Shown here in pieces: positions 45,507-56,238 of a stretch of DNA of 64,000 bases (positions within the stretch are counted from its first letter, which is position 1; every line of letters begins with the position of its first letter). This DNA is from Rhexocercosporidium sp. MPI-PUGE-AT-0058 (lineage: Eukaryota > Ascomycota > Leotiomycetes > Helotiales). The translations under genes were made by a program, and so were the position numbers. The notes below the pieces were generated by a model, which was given only the letters and a program-made list of their open reading frames with translations, did no database searches and was not told where the DNA came from. The stretch covers positions 682,001 through 746,000 of the forward strand of contig JAGTJL010000004.1 in the NCBI GenBank assembly GCA_020746875.1, in the 5' to 3' direction.

Positions 45507-48500
45507 ATGGAAAAACCTTCCGTTTCAGTATGTCCCTTTAGGACGCAAGTTCATGACCCGTCTTCTATTCAGACGGAAGAATACGAAGTACAGACTCAGA
45601 AATTCGAGGTACAAACCCAAAAGTACGAATTCCAAGCGCCTCAGAGATTCGAGGTCCAACAAACAAAATACGGCAAACCCATGACTTTTACGGGTACGGA
45701 GAAGGATCTTGCGCTTCTCGCCAAGTGCAAGAAGGGTACTGCGTTTGAATATCAAGTTGACGGTAAGCTATCCACCCATTGTACTTCCGGATTGTGATCT
45801 GGGTGATCCATGCTCTCGGAAAATACTCAAATCAACATGCATTGAAGCATTGAACAAGGATCAATATTCTCAAACGGATTGGCACATCAGGATTTGACAA
45901 AAAGCTAATTTGGTTGCTCAGACGATTCCGACAATGAATCAATAAAAGAAGGCGAGGACAACGACGACAACCCTGTGTCCGAATCTCCGGCCGAGCTTGA
46001 GGGTGACAACGAGGGGCAGAAAACTATGGACGGTGGGGGGATCCAAAGAATGACGATGGTGGCGGGCCCGAAATTGCTGGGGAAGCCAGCATATCCCAAC
46101 CTGTCACATCGGAGGTCACTGAGGATGGACCTGAAGGTGTTTCTAGTGTGCCGCCGACGGCCCCTGATCCTCCAACCCAGGGTGATGATGTAACTTCACC
46201 ATCCAGTCCCAACAGCGTTCATTTCGCTGATGACACTGCTCCACTTGCTTTCGAGTTCAGACCTAAAGGGAAAAATAACAAGCAATCGAAAAAGGACGCC
46301 AAGAAGGATAAGAAGCAGGATAAAAAGGCCAAACAAGCCGAGAAGGAACTTGAACCGGAATCCATCGTTGAAGTCGAGAATATCGAAGAAGAGGCTCCGA
46401 AGCTTGAAAAGAAAGGAAAGGAATCCAGGAAAGACAAGAGGCAAGACAAAAGGTCGAAACAGGCCAACAAGGAACCCGAAACTGAGAAGCCAGTTGAGAC
46501 CGAAAAGCTCGAAGACGACTTTCCGAAATCCGGCAGGAAGGGGAAGAAGGGAAAGAAAGCAGACAAGTCCTGGGAGCCTGAACCGACAATTGATGAGGAG
46601 GTGAAGCCAGAAAAAGCCGAGAAGCAGGAGAAGGGAGGTAAGGGTAAGAAAGACAAGAAGGGCGGAAAGGGGAAAGAGAAAGCTGGTAAAGCTTTGGCAG
46701 GTGTAGCTGCGATAGGTGCAGCTGCCGCCATAGCCAGTGAAATGACACCTCCACCGTCAGACGAGTCGCCATCAGATAGCCCTGGTGAGGGCGAATCTGG
46801 TCCCGCCGACGACCTAGATCCCGTCGACAACATCACTACTTCAGACCCAGCTCCCTTGACGGATGTTGTGGAAAGTATAGATGTAGCTCCAGCTTCGGAG
46901 CCAGAAGCTATAGTCGAACCGACAGAGGCTCCTATCGAAGCCGAGTCGGCACCAAGTCCTGATGAGCCTGCTGGTGAAGAGCCATCAGCACCTGTAGTAA
47001 GTTCCTATTGCCCCAATGTATTTCAAGTCTAACCCTATGAAGGAAGAAACACCAGCTCCCGTAGAGTCTGCACCAGAATCAGTGGTAAGTCACAAGCTAC
47101 GGATATGACATAAACCGTTGACAGTACTAATATTTCGACAGGTTGAAGATATTCCAACCCCAGCGATTGAAGAGTCCACACCAGAAGCGGTAGTACGTTG
47201 AAGTCCCAATTCAGGCAAATGACATGCATACATACAGATGAACTGATCTTTCAGCAGGCGGAGGAAGCTCCAGCGATAGCGATAGAGGAGTCAGTCCTGG
47301 AACCTGTTGTAAGTCAAAGCCCCAAGCCATGCAAACGGCATACACCTGAGCCATTGTACTTACGCCTCAGCAGGTTGAGGAAGCCTCAGCCGCAGCTATA
47401 GAGGACCTAGCCCTAGAACCTGTTGTAAGTCAAAGCCCCAAACAAGGCATACGACATACACCTTGGACAATTGTGCTAACGGCTCAACAGGTTGAAGAAG
47501 TTCCAGCCCCATCTACAGAGGGGTCGGCTCCAGAAGCTCCTGTGGTAAGTGCCCACTTCCAATCGCGAATCTCAAAACGTCCCTCCGCTCAAGATCGGGT
47601 TCGAATTTTCAGCCGCTGACGACTTTTTGTAGGTCGAAGACGTCCCCAGTCTAGCTGAGGAGCGAAGTCCGGATCTAGCGGTAAGTTTTCTCGAGCCAAG
47701 TCTTCCCCGGGACAGTCTGACTCTGATCTGGAAATTCAATGTTGATGTTCAAGCAGGTAGAGGAGACTCCAGCCGAAGAAGTTGAGGAGGAGAGCCCAGC
47801 GCCTGTGGTAAGTTCTCATTCGATGCAACCTCTTGTCTATCTCGCCTCCAACAAGGCGCCGTTACTAAGTCGCTCAGGTTGATGAAATTCCTGCCCCAGA
47901 GGCAGAAGAAAGTGCCGTCGTAAGTCTTGATCCGAGACTACTACATTATGACACTCCAATAATGATTGAGATAGGCTGAGGACACAATTGCTCCCCCTGA
48001 AGAGCCAGCACTGGTCGTAAGCTTCGATGAATATAATTAGCCGAGAATTCTTGGCTACACCGATGTTCTATCTCTAACAGCTTTATAGGTCGAGGATACA
48101 CCGGCTCTAACTGAAGAAGACCCTAGTTCTGAACCTGCTGTGAGTTTTGTTCAAACTTGATTCTCGAGATTTTGGTTTGAGGGGGAAGCGAATTGCTAAT
48201 TTCGTCTAGGCTGAGGATCCACCGGCTCCGATCGAAGAAGAGACAGCTCCTGCGCCTACTGTGAGTTTCAAACGAAGAATTTCCTCGGGAAGTCTCATTC
48301 GAAACAAGAGTTAATTGCTGACTTTAGCTAGGTTGAGGATATACCGACTCCTGTTGAAGCGGAGTCTAGCCCCGCGCCAGTGGTAAGTCTCCCTCGATGC
48401 ACTTCTCCTGACGACCTCAGTGACAGCAAAAATCTAAATCTCACTTCGCTTAGGCGGAAGATACATCGGATCCTGTTGAAGAAGAGTCTAGCCCTCCAAC

Positions 48501-51500
48501 TGTAGTAAGTCAAGTCTCTTATTTCAAGTCGCCGCCAATGTTCATGACCTTGAAATACCGATCTGACTTGTCTTTCAGGAGGATGCACCAGCTCCAATCG
48601 TCGAAGAGCAGGCTGCTACTGAAACAGCAGTGAGTCTTCTTAGTTCCACCCTTCTATCTACCCACCTGTTGTCTTACCTTTCGTAGCTCTGGCTGACTTG
48701 AATAGACTGAAGATGTACCGGCCGTAGAGGATAGCCCGGCACCTACCGTAAGCCTTCTACCCACCAACGATTCTTCAGGGAGTACCGGGCCGGAGACCCG
48801 TCGCTAACGTTTCTGTAGGAGGCAGAAACACCAGCCTCGGATCCAGTTGTGGATGAACCCAGTTCAATACCAGTTGTGAGTTCTACCCTTTGAAAGGCTT
48901 CTGGCAGCAATTTATTACTGTTGTTCATCTTCGCTACAAACAGTACTGACCTCCATCTTCTAGGCCGAGGAGGCAGCAGCCACAATAGATGATGTAAATT
49001 CCAGTCCTGCTGTAAGCATATCTTCCTCCAATCTCCTTAATTCCGAAAAGCCTATTCATGCTCCTTCGAACCCAAGTAGAGCAATACTAACCTCATATTC
49101 TCCATATCCATAACTTTCTTCGTACTTACATATTTCAGGAGGATGATAGCCCACCAGATGCTCTTGAGGAGGTTTCCGAGTCCGAGCCAGAACCAGTGGT
49201 GAGTCGATCCAAACCTCGTTACCGCTTTGGGCGTAGCTACAGGCAGATAGCTAACAAATGTTAGAAGGAAGAAGAGCCTTCACCGCCGGCCGAAGAAACG
49301 CCAGCTGGTGAGGACACGCCAGCTTGTGACCCGGAACCAGAGCTTGTAAGTTGTTTACGAATATTTTCCTAAGTGTTTCGTTCCATGTCGTCGGGATAAC
49401 TAGTTTCACGGCTGACATGTAATAGGCAGCTGAAAGCCCTGAAGCTCCAAGCGAGCCAACTCCTGGTCCCTCGGAAGAAGAGACAGTTCCTGAACCCGTA
49501 AGCTCCTTCTCGTGTTCGCTCCTCCGAGTCTAGTAGAATAATCGTCCAGCTCGCAATTTCTTCTGTCGCGAGAGCTCATTTTACTGACACGAGAACAGAC
49601 CACCGAGGCTCCAGAATCAGTTGCAGAGGAAGCTCCTGTTGTAGTAAGTCGACCACCTTTTCACCTAACCCTAAACTCCACTACACTACCGAAGTTTAAA
49701 GCTCTTTGTGAACGGAAACGGGACTATCCTTGGAGTATGCCTTATGTATTGGGCCCCCAATGCTGATTTATATAGGTCGAGGAAGAGCCTCAAGCGGCTG
49801 CTGAACCCACCGATGAAGTGGTAAATACACTTTCTCTATTCAAGTCACCCAATATAAATTTTCTGCGCCGTGGCTGGCGTTCTTTACCTCTCCCCCCACC
49901 AATTTAATTCGCAATTTCTGAACCACAGCTAATTATTACCAGATTGAGGAGACCCCTCAGCCATCAGAGGAAGAGCCAGTCCCGACGGTAAGTAATTTTC
50001 AATCGATGTGTACAAGTCGTAACTTCCGTACGCGACATTGCCTGGATCCCAAAACTAACTTTGGCAGGCTGATGAGACTTCTGAGCCCGCTGAGCCCGCT
50101 GAGCCTGAAGCTTTGGCCGAAGAGACTCCAGCTCTAATAGTAAGTGTAAATCCGTCCATATTTGTACCAGTTTTTCAGTCAAATGCGGACTGTGATTGTG
50201 CCAATGCATCTCGAGCTTTGTTACAAGCACTGCACCAACCCTGTACCTTTCGAAAGTGAAAAATTTCAACATTAATTTTCGTACAGGTTGAGGAATCAAA
50301 GGAAGAGGAACCAGCCCCAATAAAGACCGAGGCTTCTCCAGTTGAAAGTGACCTACCTCCCACAGAGACGGTAAAAGAGCCGCCCGCAGAGACTAGCGAC
50401 GATACCGAGGAGGCGGAAGAATCGAAAGATGGCGACGATTCGAGTCCCCTCCAGCCCAGTGAGCCTGAGGCTCCTGAAGTCGTTGCTGAAAATGAGACGG
50501 CGCCTGTTGTAGATGACCCAGCTCCGTTGGAGAGTGAAGTCGCACTGGACTCGGCTGTAAGCTACCAGTTCTTCATTCAGATAAGCTTAAGCGATGGCTA
50601 ACGTGGGTAGGCTGAGGAATCTACGCCAGAAGAGCCGTCAGCGGACTCTGAGGAACCAGAAAAGACCGAAGAAAGTCCCACCAGTGATGGACAAGGGGAT
50701 TCGGCACTGACTGAAGTGGTACGCGCACTACTCATCATTTTTTTCATTGAGTTATTAGCTGTCAGGAATAATTTTGGAGGTATCATAGATATGTGGGATA
50801 ATGTGAGCTAACATGTACCGCTTAGGCCCAGGGCTCGGAACCTACCGAGGCAAGTGATGAACTACCCTTGGTCATGGATGCTGCAGAGCAAAGCACCGAG
50901 GAGAAGGAAGCCCAACCTGAAATTGTTGAATCCGAGGCGCTGGTAAGCTAAATGTGACGAGCCATTTTGGCATCATGAACGACTGACATAATTGCAGGCC
51001 GAGGAGTCGGAAAACAAGGAGGAGGTGGAGGTCCCATCTAGTTCTCCCAGTGATGAAAAGCCTGATGAGACTCAATCGGCTCCCGAAGCAGCTCCTGTCG
51101 AGGCTGACAACATAGTGAGTTATCCATTGATTCATTCAAGTCAGAGCGAGCTTATGAACTAACCCAATGTAGGTCGAAGAAGTCGAAGAAGTCGAAGAAG
51201 CCGAAGAAGTCGAAGAGGTCGAAGAAGTCGAAGAAGTCGAAGAGGTCGAAGAAGTCGAAGAAGTCGAAGAAGTCGAAGAAGTCGAAGAAGTCGAAGAAGT
51301 CGAAGAAGCGGACACAAGTCCAGCCGATTCCGAGCCGCCAACAATTGACAGCGATCAAACTCCGGCTTCTGATGAGTCCAAGGAGGACACTGAAATTCCA
51401 ATAAGTGACCAACTCGAGGAGAATCCAGCCATCGAGACCGCCGATGCTCCCGAAGAGGTCAAGGAAGAGCCCGAAACTACGTCGACTGAACAGCCTGAAC

Positions 51501-54500
51501 TAAACCCCGCGTCTGTCGAAACTGCGCCAGAGGTTAGCGAATCTCCAACTGAAATTGAATCGTCTGAACTCAGCGAAGAAATATCCGAGACCGTGGTCGA
51601 AACGCCTGCCGAACTCGAAGAAGCTACTAAGTCTATCGAGGAGGATAGCAGTGAGGTATTGGCTGAAGACACGCGTGCCGATGATGCGGTAGATGCATCT
51701 GTTCTTGAGGAGAATGGCGAGCCTTCAGGAGATTCTAGCGAGCCATCGGCCGAGCCCGAAAGCCCTCTCGTTGCTGAAGAAGCCGTCGAGTCGTCTCCGG
51801 ATGAGGTTGTGGCCGAGAGTGAACCGGTTTCCGTTGAAGAAACTCAGGAAGAATCTCAACCCGAAGAAATAGCCGCCAGCGAAGAGGCACCGGCTCCTTC
51901 GGTCGTCGAAGAGAAGGAAGAATGCCTTGCTCCAGATGAATCTTCGACGCCCGTCGAAATTGAGGAGCCTGAGATATTAGCAAACGAAGTGGAGGAGCCA
52001 GAAGAAGAAGAATCCTCGGAGCCTATTGAGCCCGCAGCTGAAGAGACCAAAGACGAGCCGACTCCAGTTGAGACTATCGCTAGTGAGCCTATTGTCGAAG
52101 ACTTGAAGGATGATAGTAATCCGGAAGAAGGGTCCGAATCTCATGCTGTGGAAGAACTCAAAGCGGAACCCACTGTCGATGAAGCCAAAGAGGTGAGACA
52201 CATGCACAACACCATCATTCTGCAAAAAAATTAGCACAATATCCCGAACTTAGCTGACAACAGTTCTAGCCCGAAATTGAAGCTGAGCCTGAAACCACTG
52301 AGTCAGCTGTTGACGAGGTTAAAGAGGTGAGTCTTCGGGAAAGAATCCTATTTCATACGTCTCGCTAACGACATCAGGCCGAACCAGAGGTCGCAGCTCC
52401 TGATGAAAGTGGACCTTCTGACCCCCCAGAATCGACCGAGGCGCATAGCTCAGACGAGTCCAAAGAAGTTGAGGTTGAAAGCGAAAGCCAACCAGCTATC
52501 GTTGAGAAGGTCGAGGATGACGAAGAAGCTGTTGAAAGCACCCTCGAGCCTGTTGAGGATGCCGAAGAGGTACGAACACTGCCCTGAGTGTGCTTGTATC
52601 GGGAATGAAAATTAACTTCATATAGGAGGAACAAGCCCCTGTTGTGGCAGTTGAAGACGAAGTCAAAGAACCGGAGGCTGTGGTGGATAGCACCCCTGAG
52701 ATTGTCGAAGAAACAAAAGAGGTATGGAAAAGTCCCAAGCAGTTACGCTTTACACACTCCAAAACGAGGAGATGTGTCGTCTAGTCAACTCCCGAATTCA
52801 GAAAATAACTTCTTCTAGGAGGTACAAGCTGAACCGGCCCCAGAGGAGGCTAAAGAGCCGGAGCCTGCCTTGGAGACTCCCGACGTAGTTGAAGAGGTAT
52901 GTCAATTTTACCAAAAGCAAGTGAGAACATGGACCTAAATATTCACAGGCCGCCCAGCCAGAAGAGGCTGAAGCACCAGAACCCGAGCCGGAGGCTGACA
53001 GTACCCCTGAGATTGTTGAGGAGATTAAAGAGGTATGCTGGAGTGCGAGTGTTGAAAAACAACTGCTGATGCATAGTAGCCCGAGGCAGTGCCCGAAGAA
53101 ACAAAGGAGTTGGAGCCTGAACCGGAGCCCGTTGTCGATAGTGCTCCCGAGGTATTGGAGGTATCCCAGCCGGTATGTACCTTCAAATTCGGTTGGCTCA
53201 CTAAAGTCCACGGTTGACAAACAAATTCTAGGATGAACCAAGCGTTGAACCAGAGGCTCCCGCCGATGAGCCCAAGGAACCTGAGCCTGAGAAGGAGCCT
53301 GAGCCTGAGAAGGAGCCTGAGCCTGAGCCAGAAGCTATAGTTGAAGAAGTCAAAGAAGTATGCCCACTTCTGTCCATGTCACGAAATCACCACTAACTTT
53401 GGCAGGTTGATCCTGAAACCGATAGTCCTTCTCCGCCCCAGGAACTGGAAGCTAGTGAGGAAATTGTCGCGGAAGGCGGCGACGAACCCAAAGACAGCTC
53501 CGTCCTGGACGATGCCTTACCCATTGCGGCCGGAGCAGCAGCGGCTATAGCTGTCGGAGCCATAGCAGCTGAGGTTCTGTCTGACGATAAGCCCGTAACC
53601 GATAAAGCCATAGTCGAAGAACCCGAACAGCTTCCAGAAGTGGCCGAGGAGCCTGGATCGGGAGAGACACCCTCAACCCCGAAATCGGACAAAGACAAAC
53701 GTAGACATCGCTCTTCGAGACATTCGCGTTCGAGTCACCACAGCAGCTCCAGCAAGGACGTGCCTCGTGAGGAACGACCCCATACGAAACGCCGTGAGAC
53801 CGAGCCATCCCCCAAGTCATCTCCAAAGACCTCTCCGAGATCCGCCAGGCCAATTCGCCATGACAGCGGGGTAAGTACTGGAAGTTCTGGCTCTCATAGA
53901 CATCGCAAGGATCGAACTCCTGAGGAGCAAGCCGCCCACGATAAGCGAAAGGAGGAGAAGCGGGCAAAACTACGGGAGGCAGAGGCCGAATTGACGAAGT
54001 CGATACCCTTGGAAAGCGCTGTAGTAGAGGAGGAACCAGAAGCTCCAATTCCAGCTATCCCCAGGCGCATGTCGTCGTCTCGACGATATAGCAGCAGCAA
54101 GTCTGCCACATCTCATGGCAGTACAGCGGACGGCGACAAACGACCTAATTTACTGGGTTTGAAGGGCGTCAGCGTTGTAAAGAGCCCCTTCGTCGCCACC
54201 GATAAATCTCATATAAAAGAAGTGGTGGAGAAGGTCAAGGCACCTATCATCGACCGACCTCGTTTCTCCATGGATCACGAGCGGCCAAAGCTTTCTCGAA
54301 GAGAGACGACAAGCCACCATACGAGATCTCATCGTAAGGAGAAAGAAGACAGTGACAAGGCGGAAGAAGAGAGAAAGGCCAGAAAGTCTCGGCGGGAGTC
54401 TGAGAAAGCCATGGTGGCTGCTCGGGAAGAAGTCGCTGACAAAGCTAAGAAGCTCCAGGAGAAAGAAGACGAGGAGCGCAGAGCTAGGCGCGAAGAACGC

Positions 54501-54746
54501 AGACTCAAGAGAGCGGAGCTGGAAGCGCTAGAGAAGACTTCCGAGTTCAGTGGTGGGAAGAACTCGGAAGTTAGTGCTGATAAAGGCAAGGAGGCCGAGA
54601 GGATCCGGGACGGCGAAGCTGTTCGAAGTAAGGAGAGAGTGCACCGACATCGTCACAGACGTGAGAAGGAGAAAGAGCGAGAGAAGGAGAAGCCGAAGGG
54701 ACCGCTTAATTCCTTATTGTCGTCGATGAAGAAGGTGTTCAACTGA
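45507..54746 (+). CDS. Giant micro-exon gene for an acidic Glu/Pro/Ala-repeat scaffold (about 2094 aa)
   Basis: About 39 exons, extreme for a fungus. Exon 1 (45507-45762) has repeats such as EVQTQKFEVQTQKYEF. Exon 2 (45922-46996) is acidic, then Lys-rich (KKDAKKDKKQDKKAKQ), then a hydrophobic Ala run (ALAGVAAIGAAAAIASE). Next come 36 exons of 42-1020 nt, mostly 42-81 nt, encoding degenerate units like VEExPAPxEEExxPAPV. The last exon (53406-54746) has a second Ala run (IAAGAAAAIAVGAIAAE), a Ser/Arg/His-rich zone (RSSRHSRSSHHSSSSK) and a charged coiled coil. Every intron but the first is phase 0. One base is missing in a G6 tract at 46035-46040, so exon 2 needs +1 to read through. Involucrin-repeat proteins or the Woronin-body tether leashin are the nearest types I can think of, but this is a guess; no enzymatic domain is seen. 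Confidence 0.75.
47142..47490 (+). repeat. Three consecutive homologous exon+intron units of 116-117 bp
   Basis: Units 47142-47257, 47258-47373 and 47374-47490 each hold a 51-nt exon and a 65-66-nt intron. The introns of units 2 and 3 share their first 17 bases (GTAAGTCAAAGCCCCAA) and are similar to the end, including an ACATACACCT/GCATACACCT block. The intron of unit 1 resembles them more weakly. Similarity that extends through the introns shows duplication at the DNA level of whole modules. Confidence 0.8.
51173..51307 (+). repeat. Minisatellite: 15 tandem copies of a 9-bp VEE unit
   Basis: Fifteen copies of GTCGAAGAA (copy 4 begins GCC; copies 5 and 8 end GAG) encode Val-Glu-Glu repeated fifteen times at the start of the 1020-nt exon of the micro-exon gene. 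The near identity at DNA level points to recent slippage expansion and likely length variation between strains, always in frame. Confidence 0.95.
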
Positions 54747-55068
54747 TGATATGATCAAGTAGTGGAGCATATATGGGCATTGGGTTTCAAGGGTTTGAGG
54801 TTATGGGTATACGGGGGAAATTCAGTTTCGGTCTACTTTGTTGATGAATTAGTGTGTTGTGAGATATGTGTAATGTCCGATATGTATTTCGTAGCGTATA
54901 TATTGAGAGCTTTCAGGTATAGTTCTTGATAGAGCACTTCACAATCATCGTTGTCTCTTCAGTATGTCCAGACTCTCATTGGTGTCTATGGCAAGCTGCC
55001 TTCCCATGACCAAAAATCACAACCAACTTCCATGCGTATAGACCAAATGGAATAGTGCACGCGGACCT
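54747..55068. other. Short convergent gap
   Basis: About 320 bp between the stops of two convergent genes; AT-rich, fitting 3' UTRs and poly(A) signals. Nothing else seen. Confidence 0.5.
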
Positions 55069-56238
55069 TCACATAATCTTTCCACCAGCAGCAATCCAAT
55101 TAGCCTTGTTCTTAGCGTTACATTCAGCCAAGGGAGCTGTGGCAAGTTGTGCTTCCTTCTCCGTGAATCTGTACAGTACTTCCGGGTTACCTCGGTTCCT
55201 TCTAGAAATAACATAGGAAATTCGATGGGCTGTTGTGATATTTGCCAGACTTGGTACGAGAAACGACGGTTGAAGAATTTAATGCAGCCGTTGAGAATTT
55301 TCAGGCGCTCTTCACCAATGCAATCCATGTAGAGTGCATGGCACTCGATGCACCGAATCACGCAGTAATTATAGGACGGGCAGCAGGGCTGTACCAACAG
55401 CTGTGAGGGCAGACTTGAACTATTCTATTTGTCAGGATGGATGATAATGCATTTTTTCCAGCTAATACTCACATCAACAGGCTCTCCCTTGGAGACTTTA
55501 TAGTCAACTTCGTCGAGGGTCTTGAGTCTGACATTTCTGGATGGGAGCTGACGGATATACTTCGAATCCTCCAAGTGTGGTCGTTCGTGTTCAATGTAGA
55601 CACTCAACATCAACTCATCGGGGCACTCGCGGCGTAGAATCTCGAGAGCTATCATGACAGCTGATATTGGGAACATAAAATCGCCAATCACTTCCTGGCC
55701 ATTGTGATCCACCTTTCCAGTCATGCGGTGCAAAACCATTTCTTGATCGAAGGTTTTCTTGCGGAGGCGCGCGCGCTCGATGTCTGCAACCATTCTCTCC
55801 TGCATCATCTCCTGGCGTATGGCATCTGCACGACATCCCATGCTATCTCTCTCCCATTCGAGACATTCCTTCAGAGCCTATTGTGATCAGTTGGCGAGAG
55901 CTAGTTGCGCCAGAATGCTTACCTCATTATCAATTCGAATGGCTTCAAGGTGCTTCTGCAAAGTTTGGAGCTCAGCCTTCGTATCCACAGGCTCACTGGC
56001 AGCACGAGCAATGGTAGTGAATTTGGGAGTTCTGACTTTGATGCCAGTCCTGAGAACAGAAATCATCAGACCGCGGGGCCTGCGCTTCTTTGCGCGCCGT
56101 CAGCAGAGGCGAAATGTCGCTAAGGGATCATGAACGTACCTCAGGAATAGTGAATTTGACGGGAGTTGTCTTTGATTTGTCCATTGCATCAGCAACAACA
56201 CTCTCGGAGGAGTTGGACTCAAAAGCTTCTAAAGCCAT
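55069..56238 (-). CDS. Unknown protein, five exons, with a decayed paralogue nearby
   Basis: Model: exons 56238-56140, 56087-55923, 55877-55473, 55424-55258 and 55201-55069 (introns 52, 45, 48 and 56 nt), 322 aa. Starts MALEAFESNSSESVVADAMD, with a basic patch (KRRPRGLMISVLRTGIKVRT), then coiled-coil helices (DTKAELQTLQKHLEAIRIDN; MMQERMVADIERARLRKKTF). A mixed region (ISAVMIALEILRRECPDELM) and a Cys-containing segment (NYCVIRCIECHALYMDCIGE) follow, then a charged tail ending AAGGKIM. No signal peptide or membrane helix. Two acceptors 5 nt apart before exon 4 (55425 or 55420) give either this protein or a 239-aa form ending LLPVL. A degenerate copy sits at 57490-58160, showing the family duplicates locally. 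Function not recognised. Confidence 0.65.

Larger units (their letters stand above)
46997..53405 (+). repeat. Array of phase-0 exon-intron modules (36 exons, 37 introns)
   Basis: Exons as read: 47043-47084, 47142-47192, 47258-47308, 47374-47424, 47491-47544, 47633-47680, 47757-47807, 47878-47919, 47975-48016, 48089-48139, 48210-48260, 48332-48382, 48454-48504, 48579-48629, 48706-48747, 48819-48875, 48964-49011, 49139-49198, 49265-49345, 49426-49497, 49599-49643, 49776-49820, 49943-49987, 50068-50139, 50287-50556, 50611-50718, 50826-50942, 50998-51114, 51173-52192, 52270-52326, 52378-52569, 52626-52721, 52819-52896, 52949-53032, 53080-53172, 53232-53357. Twelve of the first sixteen are exactly 42 or 51 nt. 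Introns are 46-147 nt. Donors are mostly GTAAGT, GTAAGC or GTGAGT and acceptors CAG or TAG. Most exons begin with a Val, Ala or Glu codon followed by Glu and end on Pro-Val, Pro-Ala or Lys-Glu. Each exon is a whole number of codons. Confidence 0.85.

Noticed and set aside
44848..45684. Plus-strand frame of 278 codons upstream of the micro-exon gene
   Set aside because: No domain; it overlaps the better-supported exon starting at 45507 in another frame, and its sequence lacks protein-like pattern.
46218..46836. Minus-strand Ser/Phe-rich frames opposite exon 2 of the micro-exon gene
   Set aside because: Antisense of Lys/Glu-rich coding sequence, no other support.
47043..50139. Micro-exon array as introner-like transposable introns
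   Set aside because: Considered, but the coding parts are related too and neighbours are the most similar, which fits duplication of exon+intron modules better than insertion of intron elements.
51152..51412. Minus-strand frames with long Phe-Asp or Leu-Arg ladders
   Set aside because: They are the reverse complement of the 9-bp Val-Glu-Glu minisatellite inside a coding exon; no independent evidence of a gene.
55369..55419. Short 17-codon last exon for the unknown gene as the main form
   Set aside because: The alternative acceptor 5 nt upstream opens 100 further codons with a normal intron and protein-like sequence also traceable in the decayed copy, so the long form is preferred.
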